From Lacihabitans sp. LS3-19 (GTDB taxonomy: Bacteria > Bacteroidota > Bacteroidia > Cytophagales > Spirosomataceae): a stretch of 50,515 nt of DNA. Under the pieces are notes generated by a model that saw only the letters and a list, made by a program, of their open reading frames with translations, was not told the origin of the DNA and ran no database searches. Position numbers and translations under genes: made by a program. Where the stretch lies: the NCBI RefSeq assembly GCF_024343575.1, contig NZ_RJUA01000023.1, positions 1-50,515 of the forward strand. The letters run 5' to 3'. The stretch's first letter is position 1. The number at the start of each line of letters is the position of its first letter. This document shows positions 15,670 through 25,763 of the stretch, piece by piece.

Positions 15670-16812
15670 TTATAAAGTTTCCCCAGTAATAAATTGCAAA
15701 TAATTTTCTTGGTTTATTACAGAAAAAGTTGCTTCAACATAAGTTTTTGCAAATGCTGTAGGAACCTTTGCCTTTCCGTCTTTAAACTTAAATTCAAATG
15801 CTCGCAACTGCCCATTTTCATGTTCGAGCCAGTCGACTTCTTGTTGATCATAAGTACGCCAAAAATAAGTCTCAGTCAAGCTTTTGCTATATTTTAAAAA
15901 CTTAAGCCTTTCAGAAACTAAATAATTTTCCCATAATTCGCCTTTGTCATTTCTCAACGCCATTGGTCTAAAATCATTTATTAAGGCATTCCTTACACCT
16001 AAATCCCAAAAATACCATCGTGAACTTTTACTGATTTCTTTCCTCAAGTTTCCACTAAAGGCTTCTATTTTTTTCAAAATAAATACTTTGCTGCATAAAT
16101 CAAGATATTTTTCAACCGTATTTCTACTCATTTGAAGCTGTTTAGCCAGTTCATCCAAAGAAACTTCTTTTCCAATTTGAAAAGCAATCAACCTTAGCAA
16201 ATCCCTTATTTTTGAACTATTCTTAATTCCTTCATAGGCAATAATATCTTTTAACAAATAGGTATTCAGTAGATCCTTCAAATATTCAGCTTTGGATACC
16301 GAAAATGGCAAATTCCAAAGTTCAGGATAAGCCCCATATATCATTCTCTCCTCTAAATTTTGAAGGGTTTGCAAGGCATTCTCTTGTTCCATTAATTCCC
16401 CTTGCGAAATTGGAAATAACTCATGAAAGTAAGCTCTTCCAGTAAGTGGCTCTCCTGATACATTAGCCAAATCAAAAGCAGATGAACCTGTGACAATAAC
16501 TCTTATGCCACTAATATTGTCAATAATTAATTTTAATATTTTACCAATTTCAGGAATTACTTGTGCTTCATCAATAACCAAAAGATCAATATTTTGCAAT
16601 ATCCTTTCATAATTGGCTATGCTTTTATGTACCAAGAGTTGTTGCGTATCAATATCTTCGCCTTGCAACATCAATATTCTGAAAGATGTATTAGCTATAA
16701 TTTTTTTTAAAAGAAATGTTTTACCAACGCGTCTTGTTCCAAAAATCAGATTAACTTTATTAGGAACCAGTCTCTCGACAAGGATTTTCTCTATTACTCT
16801 ATTAATATCCAC
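15670..16812 (-). CDS. AAA ATPase with DUF4143 domain
   Basis: A 380-aa protein. The P-loop is FGTRRVGKTFLLKK (about residues 24-37) and Walker B is LLVIDEAQ (about 76-83), followed by a sensor segment IRVIVTGSSAFDLAN. A winged-helix-like region (LAKQLQMSRNTVEKYLDL, about 218-235) leads into the C-terminal DUF4143 nuclease-like fold (GELWENYLVSERLKFL, then TYFWRTYDQQEVDW). These stand-alone ATPases are widespread in Bacteroidota and their role is unresolved. A full -33/-7 promoter lies just upstream. Confidence 0.92.
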   Translation of the reverse strand: MDINRVIEKILVERLVPNKVNLIFGTRRVGKTFLLKKIIANTSFRILMLQGEDIDTQQLLVHKSIANYERILQNIDLLVIDEAQVIPEIGKILKLIIDNISGIRVIVTGSSAFDLANVSGEPLTGRAYFHELFPISQGELMEQENALQTLQNLEERMIYGAYPELWNLPFSVSKAEYLKDLLNTYLLKDIIAYEGIKNSSKIRDLLRLIAFQIGKEVSLDELAKQLQMSRNTVEKYLDLCSKVFILKKIEAFSGNLRKEISKSSRWYFWDLGVRNALINDFRPMALRNDKGELWENYLVSERLKFLKYSKSLTETYFWRTYDQQEVDWLEHENGQLRAFEFKFKDGKAKVPTAFAKTYVEATFSVINQENYLQFITGETL

Positions 16813-16828
16813 AATCTATATTTTTTAC

Positions 16829-16860
16829 CAAAAATAAATATTTTTCATTAATTCCTTCAA
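16829..16860 (-). promoter_or_regulatory. Promoter of the AAA/DUF4143 gene
   Basis: On the minus strand: TTG (16860-16858), 21 bp, then TATTTTTG (16836-16829). This matches the -33/-7 pattern and leaves a leader of about 11 nt before the ATG at 16812. Confidence 0.45.
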
Positions 16861-17098
16861 TAGATTGAAAAATTTAATATAAAATTATTCAATAGAATAA
16901 ATATATTTACATTTTTAGAGTAATAATTAATTAAAACTCTTGTAATTTTAATTTAATCTAAAATAATAAATACCTGCCTCTAATTAGCTTTAAGCCATCT
17001 AAAGACCTATCATTCTTCATCAAATTGAAAACAAAAAAAATACAATTTTTCAAAATAATCTCCCTATATTTATTTCATCAATAACCTAAATAACCAAA

Positions 17099-20000
17099 AT
17101 GAAAACATTCTTACTCTGTTGCCTTACTTTTTGTACAACTACAATAGCTTTTAGCCAAAAAAAATCGAAAAAAAGTATTGATATTTCCTCGCAAACAGTC
17201 GTGGACACATTGAATACCGAACTTTACAAAGGCCTTAAATGGCGAAACATTGGACCCACAAGAGGAGGAAGAAGCGTAACTGCTACAGGAGTAACCCAAA
17301 ATCCAATGGTTTATTATTTTGGTGGAACAGGTGGTGGTGTTTGGAAAACTGAAGACGCTGGAATTTCATGGAAAAACATTACAGATGGACAAATAAACAC
17401 AGGAAGTGTTGGAGCCATTTCTGTTGCAGAATCAGACCCAAATGTAATATATGTAGGAATGGGAGAACATCCTGTGCGAGGTGTGATGACTTCCCATGGC
17501 GATGGCGTATACAAATCAACTGATGCTGGTAAAACTTGGAAGCACATAGGTCTAGAAAAAACCAGACAAATTGCGGAAATCAGAATTCATCCGAACAATC
17601 CCGATGTAGTTTATGTGGCCGCACAAGGTGCCCCTTATGGTGCCAATGAAGATAGAGGAATCTATAAGTCTATAGATGGCGGTAAAACTTGGCAAAAAGT
17701 TTTTTATGTAGACGAAAACACTGGCTGTGCTGACCTCAGCATGGACATGAACAATCCGAGAATCTTGTATGCCAGCATGTGGGAACATAGACGCTATCCT
17801 TGGAAAGTAGTTTCTGGTGGTGCTGGTTGTGCCATTTACAAATCAGATGATAGTGGTGAAACTTGGAAAAAACTTAGTGAAGGTTTACCTAAGGCTTTTG
17901 GAAAATCTGCGGTTTCGGTTTCGAAGGCAAACTCAAACAGAGTTTATGCAAATATAGAAGCTGAAGGCGATAAAGCAGGGGTTTATAGAAGTGATGATGC
18001 TGGCAAAACGTGGAGTCAAACTTCCAAACAGAGAGTTACGATTGCGAGAGCTTGGTATTATATAGAAATTTTCGCTGACCCTATCAATGCAGACTTGGTA
18101 TATATTATGAACGCCCCGTTTCTAAAATCTATTGATGGCGGAAAGTCATTCTTCCCAGTTAAAACTCCCCATGGCGACAATCACGATGTTTGGATAAACC
18201 CAACAAATAATCAAATAATGATTAATGCAAACGATGGAGGTGCGAACATCAGTTTCAACGGAGGAGCGAGTTGGAGTACACAAGAGAATCAGCCGACGGC
18301 ACAGTTTTATAGAGTGATTACGGACAATCAGTTTCCCTATAATGTTTATGGCGGTCAGCAAGATAATTCTTCAATGGGCATTAGTTCCAGAACCACTGGG
18401 CCGGGCATAGGCTGGCAAGACTGGTTTACAGGACCTGGTTGCGAGTCTGCTTTTATCGCATTTGACAATCCCAACGAACCTAAACTTATTTACGGAGGTT
18501 GTTATCAAGGGAATTTGGAAGTTTTAGATCGAAATACAGGTATTACAAAAGATATTATTGCTTATCCTCACATTGGTTTAGGTGAAATACCCAAAGACCA
18601 AAAGTATCGTTTCAATTGGAACTCTCCGCTGGTAAATTCTCCGTTTAGAAACAATGTACTTTACCATGGTGGCAATGTAGTATTAAAAAGTACTGACGGA
18701 GGCTTAAGCTGGAATGAAATAAGTGGTGACTTAACCAGAAATGAAAAAACCAAACAAGAAGAAGGCGGTGGGCCTTATACCAACGAAGGTGCAGGTGGCG
18801 AAGTCTATAATACGCTCCAATACATCGCTGTTTCACCGCACAAAGAAGGCGTGATATGGACAGGAAGCGATTGCGGTCTGGTATTTCTTACCCAAAACGA
18901 AGGAAAAAACTGGGAGAATGTAACACCAAAAGATCTCGACGAATGCATGATAAACAGCATCGAGGTGTCTCCTCATGATCCTGCTACGGCTTATGTTGTG
19001 GCTACCAAATACCGCTTTAATGACTTTAGTCCAATGGTATATATCACAAAAGATTATGGACAAACATGGAAAAAAATCATCAGTGGCATTCCGAATGAAA
19101 ACTTTGTGAGGGTAGTTAGAGAAGACACCAAGCATAAAGGTTTGCTTTATGCAGGTACTGAATTAGGTTTATATATTTCCTATAACCAAGGTGAGCAGTG
19201 GAACAAACTTCAACTAAACTTACCAATTGTACCCATTAACGACTTGGTGATACATGACAATGACCTTGTAGCGGCTACCGCTGGCAGAGGATTTTGGATA
19301 TTAGATGATTTGGCAGCTCTTCAACAATCACGAAAGCTTGAGAAAACAATGCTTTTTCAACCAAAAAGTACTGTAAAAATCGATGCACAAACTCCTCCTG
19401 AGCCTATTCCTGGCATGGGACAAAATCCTATGACAGGATTGATTATTGACTATTTCTTGGAAGAAAACTTAGACAGTTCTAGAGTTTCGGTCAATATTTT
19501 GGACAAAAACAAAAAAACAATAAGAAGCTACAGCAATCAAAAAGACAAGACTTATGTAAAATATGACGGTGGCCCAGCTGAGAAAAAACCAATTCCTAGC
19601 AAAAAAGGTATAAACAGAATGGCATGGGACTTAAGAAATGAGAGTATTCAAGGAGTAAATAAAGTATTTGTAAATGGTGATTATAGAGGCTCTAGTGTTC
19701 CTCCCGGCAAGTATTTTGTGCAATTAATAACACCAAAGGATACTTTAGAAACAGAAGCAACTATTCTTCCTGACCCAAGATTAAAAGTTAGTCAGTCCGA
19801 CTTTGATAAGCAAGGCGAGTTTTTGCAAAAAATAGATAAAAACGTTGAAGAAATCCATAAGGCAGTGAATCAAATGCGAAAAGTAAAAACCCAAATTGAT
19901 GGTTATAATAGTCTTCTAAAAAACAATAATGAAGCAAAAGATCTTTTAGAGAAAGGAAAAAGTATTTTAAAATCTCTAAATGATTGGGAAGGAAATCTAA

Positions 20001-20260
20001 TTACGGTGAAACAAGAGACTTTCCAAGATGTAATTAATTTTCAAAATAAGTTAAATGCTGAATTTCTAGACCTCAAATCAAGAGCCGACATGCACGACCC
20101 TAGACTAACAGAAGGCTCAAAAGCCAAATACATAGAGTTGATAGATGCATGGACAAAGCAGAAAAACACTTTGGATAAAATCATAAATGAAGACGTAAAA
20201 GCCTACAATGAGCTTTACAAACAAAAAAATCTCCCTGCATTGATTTTGAATGAGAAGTAA
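17099..20260 (+). CDS. Secreted Asp-box (VPS10/BNR-like) beta-propeller protein
   Basis: A 1053-aa protein with signal peptide [20 protein letters not shown]. About ten Asp-box repeats (S-x-D-x-G-x-[TS]-W) mark propeller blades, for example [48 protein letters not shown] and TKDYGQTW, covering roughly residues 40-740. The C-terminal ~300 residues contain a beta domain and a helical stretch rich in Lys and Glu. Such proteins are often labelled glycosyl hydrolase or sortilin-like, but no catalytic residues can be assigned here. A near-match -7 box (TATATTTA) lies at 17065-17072. The 286-bp gap upstream is AT-rich and holds no gene I can see. Confidence 0.9.
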   Translation: MKTFLLCCLTFCTTTIAFSQKKSKKSIDISSQTVVDTLNTELYKGLKWRNIGPTRGGRSVTATGVTQNPMVYYFGGTGGGVWKTEDAGISWKNITDGQINTGSVGAISVAESDPNVIYVGMGEHPVRGVMTSHGDGVYKSTDAGKTWKHIGLEKTRQIAEIRIHPNNPDVVYVAAQGAPYGANEDRGIYKSIDGGKTWQKVFYVDENTGCADLSMDMNNPRILYASMWEHRRYPWKVVSGGAGCAIYKSDDSGETWKKLSEGLPKAFGKSAVSVSKANSNRVYANIEAEGDKAGVYRSDDAGKTWSQTSKQRVTIARAWYYIEIFADPINADLVYIMNAPFLKSIDGGKSFFPVKTPHGDNHDVWINPTNNQIMINANDGGANISFNGGASWSTQENQPTAQFYRVITDNQFPYNVYGGQQDNSSMGISSRTTGPGIGWQDWFTGPGCESAFIAFDNPNEPKLIYGGCYQGNLEVLDRNTGITKDIIAYPHIGLGEIPKDQKYRFNWNSPLVNSPFRNNVLYHGGNVVLKSTDGGLSWNEISGDLTRNEKTKQEEGGGPYTNEGAGGEVYNTLQYIAVSPHKEGVIWTGSDCGLVFLTQNEGKNWENVTPKDLDECMINSIEVSPHDPATAYVVATKYRFNDFSPMVYITKDYGQTWKKIISGIPNENFVRVVREDTKHKGLLYAGTELGLYISYNQGEQWNKLQLNLPIVPINDLVIHDNDLVAATAGRGFWILDDLAALQQSRKLEKTMLFQPKSTVKIDAQTPPEPIPGMGQNPMTGLIIDYFLEENLDSSRVSVNILDKNKKTIRSYSNQKDKTYVKYDGGPAEKKPIPSKKGINRMAWDLRNESIQGVNKVFVNGDYRGSSVPPGKYFVQLITPKDTLETEATILPDPRLKVSQSDFDKQGEFLQKIDKNVEEIHKAVNQMRKVKTQIDGYNSLLKNNNEAKDLLEKGKSILKSLNDWEGNLITVKQETFQDVINFQNKLNAEFLDLKSRADMHDPRLTEGSKAKYIELIDAWTKQKNTLDKIINEDVKAYNELYKQKNLPALILNEK

Positions 20261-20289
20261 AAAAGATTGGGTTCAAAACCCAATCTTTT
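20261..20289. terminator. Bidirectional terminator
   Basis: AAAAGATTGGGTT (20261-20273) pairs with AACCCAATCTTTT (20277-20289) around a 3-nt loop, between two convergent genes. The right arm touches the stop codon of the YbjQ-like gene. Confidence 0.85.
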
Positions 20290-20608
20290 AGTTTAATTTC
20301 ACTGCAGTACCTGAGGCAGAAACCATTAGCATACCGCCTGATTTACCTACAGTTTCGTAGTCAAGATCAATGCCTACAATCGCATCTGCACCGTATTTTC
20401 TTGCTCTATCTATCATTTCTGACATAGCGGTATCTTTTGCTTCACGCAGAACTCTTTCATAAGATCCTGACCTACCACCTATAACGTCCCTTATGCCTGC
20501 TAGAAAATCTTTGAAAATATTTGCTCCTATGATGGTTTCGCCAGTAACTATTGCTTTATATTCTACAATACTACGGCCTTCTATACTTGGGGTTGTAGTT
20601 AATAACAT
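20288..20608 (-). CDS. YbjQ/UPF0145 family protein
   Basis: A 106-aa protein of the YbjQ family, which assembles as a small pentameric ring and is sometimes called heavy-metal binding. Visible family features are [41 protein letters not shown], and [17 protein letters not shown]. The length is typical. Function is not established. Confidence 0.92.
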   Translation of the reverse strand: MLLTTTPSIEGRSIVEYKAIVTGETIIGANIFKDFLAGIRDVIGGRSGSYERVLREAKDTAMSEMIDRARKYGADAIVGIDLDYETVGKSGGMLMVSASGTAVKLN

Positions 20609-20729
20609 GTCTATTTTTTGTTTTATTTTCTCAAAAATAGATGCTAATAAGGTAGCGAATCAATAGAATGTTTATGATTGGTATTTTTTGAAATATGGAA
20701 GGTTGTTTTTTAAAGTTATTTTAATAAAC

Positions 20730-21638
20730 TTAACTCATCTTCGCCCTTTTGGCTAGAAAAGATGACAAAATTTGATCAAATCCTTTCTCTATATCAACTT
20801 CGATATAATCTATTTTATACTGACCACATTTGATTTTTAATTCATGATGAAAGTCTTCAAGTACAGCCACGTATTTATCTTTAACCTGAGAAGGTTGAAT
20901 CTTAACTTTTTCGCCAGATTCCAAATCAATAAACTCATAAGGTCTCTCATCAAACTCAAAATCCATTTCAGTTTTCTTGTCAGTGACATGAAAAAGCAAA
21001 ACCTCGTGTTTATTGTGTTTCAGATGTTGTAATGCAGAAAATATTTTCTCCATATCATCCATATTTTCAAACATATCTGAAAAAATAACTACCAATGAGC
21101 GGGTATGAATCTTATCTGCAATTTCATGAAGAGTCTCTACAACAGAGGTTTTCTGAAGTGTTTGTTTTCTGTTCAGCACTCTCTCAAGCTCATGATAGAT
21201 TTTCATGATGTGCGTAGTGGTAGACTTGCACTCTGTTTGAGCTTCAATATGGTCAGAAAATGTAACCAAACTAACCGCATCACGTTGTCTTTGTAACATA
21301 TTGGCTAAAGTTCCAGCCGCTAAAGTCGCAAAATTCAGCTTACCGTTGGTTTTAATAGGATAATACATCGAAGATGAAACATCTAAAAGTAGATGACAGC
21401 GAAGATTGGTTTCTTCTTCATATCGTTTCACAAATAGCTTGTCCGTTTTACCAAAAACTTTCCAATCTATATGGCGTGTGCTTTCACCTGAATTGTACAA
21501 TCTATGCTCTGCAAACTCTACTGAAAAACCATGAAAAGGAGATTTGTGAAGTCCCGTAATAAACCCTTCTACCAATTGTTTCGACAAAAAATCGAGGTTT
21601 CCGTATTCTCTTATTTTAGATAAATCTAATTTTTGCAT
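20730..21638 (-). CDS. DUF58 protein with a vWA-like fold
   Basis: A 302-aa protein with the DUF58 core (GESTRHIDWKVFGKTDKLFVKRYEEETN) and a metal-ion site DVSSSM (DxSxS) of the von Willebrand A type. DUF58 proteins usually work with MoxR ATPases and BatA/BatD-type membrane proteins; none of these is in the window. The ATG overlaps the stop of rlpA by one base, so the two are co-translated. Confidence 0.92.
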   Translation of the reverse strand: MQKLDLSKIREYGNLDFLSKQLVEGFITGLHKSPFHGFSVEFAEHRLYNSGESTRHIDWKVFGKTDKLFVKRYEEETNLRCHLLLDVSSSMYYPIKTNGKLNFATLAAGTLANMLQRQRDAVSLVTFSDHIEAQTECKSTTTHIMKIYHELERVLNRKQTLQKTSVVETLHEIADKIHTRSLVVIFSDMFENMDDMEKIFSALQHLKHNKHEVLLFHVTDKKTEMDFEFDERPYEFIDLESGEKVKIQPSQVKDKYVAVLEDFHHELKIKCGQYKIDYIEVDIEKGFDQILSSFLAKRAKMS

Positions 21639-22156
21639 TATTTCTGTTTTTTGGAAGAAACTGTTTCAGGTATCCGTGAGGCGGGAAAGTCAACACTATC
21701 TGAAGGGAAAATTTCGAAGAAATTATCTTCAGTACTCCCTTCTCTGAATAACATAACCTCGCCATCCTTACCTACTACTTTGGCATTAACAAAGATAATG
21801 CCTTTTTGTATCATTCCAATCTCTTTTGCAGCTTGATAAGACAAATCTAAAACCCTAGTTTTAGTAAATGGCCCTCTATCATTAACTCTAACAATTACCC
21901 ATTTATGACTATATGGATTTTCGACTTCTATCATAGTACCGAAAGGTAAAGTTCTATGAGCACATGTATATTCCAAATTGCTAAAAACTTCACCACTAGC
22001 AGTTTTTCGACCATGAAATTTTTTATGATAATAAGAAGCCTTACCCTTAATTGTTAAACCTATTTCTGATTCTTGAGCTACTAAATCTGAGGAAAATATA
22101 AAAAATATTGTAATTAACCAAACCATGCCTTCAAAACGCTTTTTCACTAAATCCAT
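21638..22156 (-). CDS. rlpA: RlpA-family lipoprotein-like transglycosylase
   Basis: A 172-aa secreted protein with an N-terminal hydrophobic signal (MVWLITIFFIFSSDLVAQ). The double-psi beta-barrel has the RlpA motifs GKASYYHKKFHGRKTASGE, LPFGTMIEVEN and VRVNDRGPF, followed by LDLSYQAAKEIGM. RlpA proteins act on peptidoglycan at the septum. No C-terminal SPOR domain is present. The Met at residue 11 may be the true start, giving a shorter signal peptide. Confidence 0.9.
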   Translation of the reverse strand: MDLVKKRFEGMVWLITIFFIFSSDLVAQESEIGLTIKGKASYYHKKFHGRKTASGEVFSNLEYTCAHRTLPFGTMIEVENPYSHKWVIVRVNDRGPFTKTRVLDLSYQAAKEIGMIQKGIIFVNAKVVGKDGEVMLFREGSTEDNFFEIFPSDSVDFPASRIPETVSSKKQK

Positions 22157-22322
22157 ATTTGCAAAAGAATCAATTTATTTAAATTTTATTGTTTTGGATA
22201 GCACTTTTTGAAGATATTTACCTACAAAGTACAAATAAATATTTATTTTCTACCAAATTTAATTCAAAACCATCTGTTTTTTCTAATGAAAATTTTTTTT
22301 TTAAAATAATAAAAACCTATTT

Positions 22323-22715
22323 TTGGAAATCGAAAAAACCCATAAAATAATACTTAAAGTGGAAAGAGAAGAGCAAGAGAAGATTTTTTCTAAAAGAATC
22401 AGGGCAGGAAAAAGAACTTATTTTTTTGATGTAAGAGCCACACGCTCAAATGACTATTATCTTACCGTTACAGAAAGCCGGAGATTTCAAAAAGACGGGG
22501 ATTTTGTTTACGAAAAAAGCAAATTATTTATTTATAAAGAAGACTTTGACAAAGTGGTGGAGGCACTACAAGAAACTGTAGATCATATAAAAAATGAATT
22601 AATGCCTCATGTAGATTTTTCTCAATTTAAAAACACGGAAGAAGAATTCAATGAAAAATCGTTTTACAAAAAAGACGATACTGAAATTTTAGGTTCAGAC
22701 CTAAAATGGGATTAA
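22323..22715 (+). CDS. PUR-family nucleic-acid-binding protein (DUF3276)
   Basis: A 130-aa protein with the PUR-alpha-like repeat EKIFSKRIRAGKRTYFFDVRATRSNDYYLTVTESRR... typical of the Bacteroidota/spirochaete family. It should bind single-stranded nucleic acid as a dimer. There is no ATG: the frame opens with TTG at 22323, and a GTG at 22359 (VEREEQEKIF) is equally plausible because homologues start near that point. The stop overlaps the convergent NAD(P)-binding gene by four bases. Confidence 0.9.
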   Translation: MEIEKTHKIILKVEREEQEKIFSKRIRAGKRTYFFDVRATRSNDYYLTVTESRRFQKDGDFVYEKSKLFIYKEDFDKVVEALQETVDHIKNELMPHVDFSQFKNTEEEFNEKSFYKKDDTEILGSDLKWD

Positions 22716-23344
22716 AGCATTTCTCCTGAAAATATTATTTCTTTTTCTGAATTTTGGGTTTGTTTCGAAAACTTAACCATAGCTTCGGCAACTTTGGAGC
22801 CTTGGATGGCTTTATAATTTGCCGGAATTAGAAATGCCAAGGCCTTCATTGCCATTTGACCTATTTTTTCGCCCAATCTGAACTCTTTTCTTTCTCCTAA
22901 AAGCATAGAAGGTCTGAATATTCCTAAACTAGGGAAATTCAACTTTTCCAATTCTGACTCAATTTCCCCTTTTACTTTGTTATAAAAAATGGCAGATGAC
23001 TTATCTGCACCCATTGCAGTCACAATGGCATATTTCCCAACACCTTTATTTTTAGCCAGTTGAGCAGTAACCAATGGATATTCAAAATCTACTTTTCGAA
23101 AAGCTTCTTTGCTTCCAGCTTTTTTAATTGTAGTTCCTAAACAACAAAATATAATATCAATTCCTTCAAAAACCGAATCGGTAGGATTTTCAAAGTCAAA
23201 AACTACTTCTTTTGCTTTTGAGAAATTCTTGTCCGTTTTTTTTCTTACCAATGCTATCACTTCAGTAAAACTTGCATCGGCATCAAGTTTCGATATTAAA
23301 GTAGATCCAATAAGACCAGTAGAACCCAATATGATAGCTTTCAT
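22712..23344 (-). CDS. NAD(P)-binding Rossmann protein (TIP30/YwnB-like)
   Basis: A 210-aa short-chain atypical dehydrogenase with dinucleotide-binding GSTGLIGSTL (residues 8-17), FCCLGTTIKKAGSKEAF and FYNKVKGEIESEL, in which Tyr-x3-Lys fits the catalytic pair. The C-terminal FRPSMLLGERKEFR matches the TIP30/HTATIP2-like group. The substrate is unknown. It is last in a run of six minus-strand genes with very short gaps. Confidence 0.88.
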   Translation of the reverse strand: MKAIILGSTGLIGSTLISKLDADASFTEVIALVRKKTDKNFSKAKEVVFDFENPTDSVFEGIDIIFCCLGTTIKKAGSKEAFRKVDFEYPLVTAQLAKNKGVGKYAIVTAMGADKSSAIFYNKVKGEIESELEKLNFPSLGIFRPSMLLGERKEFRLGEKIGQMAMKALAFLIPANYKAIQGSKVAEAMVKFSKQTQNSEKEIIFSGEML

Positions 23345-23356
23345 TTATGATAATGT

Positions 23357-24868
23357 TTATCCTTGAAGAATTTCCTCCAAATAATCGCGTGAATTGCTCA
23401 ATCTCGGCACTTTGTGTTGACCACCCAATTTACCTCTTTTTTCCATCCATTTATAAAAAGTACCTGTTTCTACAAAATGAACAATCGGCATTAACAATGC
23501 AATGTCATTTTGACGTTTGGCGTCATAATCAGAGTTTATTTCTCTTAGTTTGGCGTCTAAATCACTAATAAACTTTTCGGTATTTTCAGGAATTGCAGAA
23601 CATTCCACAATCCATTCATGTCCTCCTTTGGCATCATCTGCCATATAAACTGGCCCGGCAGTATAATCTTTCAAATCTACACTCGCTTCTTGAGCTGCAA
23701 ATGTAAGAGCGGTATCGGCATTTTCAACCATCAATTCCTCACCAAATGCATTGATAAAATGCTTAGTCCTACCCGTAATCTTAATCCGAAAAGGATACTT
23801 GGAGGTAAACTTCACGGTATCTCCTATCTTATATCTCCATAAACCACCATTGGTAGAGATTACCATGGCATAACTTTTCTCTAACTCTACTTCGTCTAAA
23901 GTTAATGATTTCGGGAACTCTTTTTCCCACTCTTCTACAGGCAAAAACTCATAAAATATACCATAATCTAGCATCAAAAGCATTTGATCTTGCAAAGCAA
24001 AATCGTCTTGAATAGCAAAAAAGCCTTCTGAAGCGTTGTATGACTCGAAATAATTAACGTTTGAACTTGGAAAAAGCCTTTCCCCAAATAATTTACGATA
24101 AGGGGTAAATGAAACCGCACCATGAAAAAACACTTCGAAATTTGGCCAAATATCCAGAGCCGTTTTGGCTCCCATTTTTTCCATTATACTTTCAATAAGT
24201 ACTACAGTCCAAGTTGGTACGCCGGCAATTCCCGTCACGTTTTCTTTAGAACAAAGCTCAATCATAAGCTTCATTTTATCCTCCCATTTCTCTAACAAAG
24301 CAATTTCTGGAGGCGGAATTCTGAACATTTCAGCCCACTTTGGCATATTTCGAGTAATTATAGCCGAAATATCACCCGTCATGGCAGGAGTATTGAAAGG
24401 ATTTGGACTCAATGAACCTCCAATTGAGATGCTTTTCCCATCAAAAAGCTGGGAATCTATTTTGTTTTCAAAATACAAAGTGAGTAAGTCTTTGCCACCG
24501 CGATAGTTGCATTCTTCAAGAGCTTCTTCAGAAACTGGAATGAACTTACTGCGGGCATTTGTAGTGCCTGAAGACTTAGAAAACCAATTGATTTCGGAAG
24601 GCCAAAGCACGTTTTTTTCTCCTTTCATCACCCTTTCAATCCATGGATAATGCTCCTCGTAACTTACGACAGGCACACGTTCCTGAAAATCTTTGATGGA
24701 AGTTATAGAACTAAAACTGTATTTTATTCCAAAAATGGTAAATTTGGCTCTATCAATTAAGCTAAAAAAAACTTCGCTTTGGGTCTCAATTGGATACATT
24801 TTAAAATGCTCAATCCGAGACCTTCGCCTTTTTATAAAAAAGCCAACAACTTCAGTAATTACGCTCAA
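23357..24868 (-). CDS. GH3 auxin-responsive-promoter family protein
   Basis: A 503-aa acyl-adenylate-forming enzyme of the GH3 family. Typical segments are SSGTTNARSKFIPVSEEAL (nucleotide motif, about 92-110), YNASEGFFAIQ, and MVISTNGGLWRYKIGDTVKFT with KITGRTKHFINAFGEELMVE near the C-terminus. In plants GH3 enzymes join amino acids to hormones; in bacteria the substrate is not known. It lies 12 bp from both neighbours (GDPD upstream, Rossmann protein downstream), so it is in the same transcript. Confidence 0.92.
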   Translation of the reverse strand: MSVITEVVGFFIKRRRSRIEHFKMYPIETQSEVFFSLIDRAKFTIFGIKYSFSSITSIKDFQERVPVVSYEEHYPWIERVMKGEKNVLWPSEINWFSKSSGTTNARSKFIPVSEEALEECNYRGGKDLLTLYFENKIDSQLFDGKSISIGGSLSPNPFNTPAMTGDISAIITRNMPKWAEMFRIPPPEIALLEKWEDKMKLMIELCSKENVTGIAGVPTWTVVLIESIMEKMGAKTALDIWPNFEVFFHGAVSFTPYRKLFGERLFPSSNVNYFESYNASEGFFAIQDDFALQDQMLLMLDYGIFYEFLPVEEWEKEFPKSLTLDEVELEKSYAMVISTNGGLWRYKIGDTVKFTSKYPFRIKITGRTKHFINAFGEELMVENADTALTFAAQEASVDLKDYTAGPVYMADDAKGGHEWIVECSAIPENTEKFISDLDAKLREINSDYDAKRQNDIALLMPIVHFVETGTFYKWMEKRGKLGGQHKVPRLSNSRDYLEEILQG

Positions 24869-24880
24869 GGGAATTAAAAT

Positions 24881-25762
24881 TTATTTTTTAATGTACTTCA
24901 CAGCTCTGTTTGGATAATCCGTAATCAATCCATCACATTGTAAATCAAAAACTTGCTCCATTTCAGATTCCGAATTTACTGTCCAAGGAATCACCTGAAT
25001 ACCAAGGCTGTGCAAATATTTCACTTTAACCTCATCAAGAACTTTGAAATACGGACTCCAAATATCGGGTTTAAATTTGAGTTTTTCAATATTGAAGTCT
25101 ATTTCATTATTGTCTTCGGGTTCTATCAGAGCCGAAATTTTAAATCTATGCTTTTCTTTATTCAGCGAATTAAGATGCTGAAGAACATTAAAATCAAAAC
25201 TTTGCAAAGTCAAATCAGCTGGAGAAATGTTTTTACCAATAACTTTCAATACCAAATCTACGAATTCCTTAACCTCTGGTTGAGTTTTATTATACTCTTC
25301 GGGCAGACTTTTTATTTCAATATTATAAGCAATTCTTGATTTTCCTTTAGTTTTTAAATGTGCCTTTACTTCTTTTATAACATCAGAAAGCAAAGGTTTA
25401 AAGACATTGATTTTTTCTTGTTCGGGAAAAAGCGGATTTCCTCTAAGACCTACATCATGGCTTTTTATTTCATTGTAAGTAAGTTGATACAAATTAGAAT
25501 CCTCAAATTTCTGGTAATGCGTTCCGTCTTTTTTAGTAGTAAAAACTGGATTAAATTGAGGCTCATGAGAAACCACCACTTTTTTATCTTTAGATATCAC
25601 CACATCCATCTCTAAAGTTTCCACGCCTAAATCAATAGCTTTAATGAAAGCAGGGATCGTATTTTCAGGCATAAGCCCTCTGCAACCTCTGTGGCCTTGT
25701 ATTTCAAAATGTTTGATTTCATGATTCATAAAAAGCATCATTAAAATTAAAAAACGCAGCAT
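24881..25762 (-). CDS. Glycerophosphodiester phosphodiesterase
   Basis: A 293-aa GDPD barrel enzyme releasing glycerol-3-phosphate from deacylated phospholipids. Motifs are QGHRGCRGLMPENTIPAF (catalytic His and Glu), VETLEMDVVISKDKKVVVSHEP (Glu/Asp metal ligands and second His) and GLITDYPNRAVKYIKK at the end. A weak hydrophobic N-terminus (MLRFLILMMLFM) suggests export. The gene begins one base after the stop of the TonB receptor, pointing to translational coupling and possibly linked substrate uptake. Confidence 0.9.
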   Translation of the reverse strand: MLRFLILMMLFMNHEIKHFEIQGHRGCRGLMPENTIPAFIKAIDLGVETLEMDVVISKDKKVVVSHEPQFNPVFTTKKDGTHYQKFEDSNLYQLTYNEIKSHDVGLRGNPLFPEQEKINVFKPLLSDVIKEVKAHLKTKGKSRIAYNIEIKSLPEEYNKTQPEVKEFVDLVLKVIGKNISPADLTLQSFDFNVLQHLNSLNKEKHRFKISALIEPEDNNEIDFNIEKLKFKPDIWSPYFKVLDEVKVKYLHSLGIQVIPWTVNSESEMEQVFDLQCDGLITDYPNRAVKYIKK

Positions 25763-25763
25763 T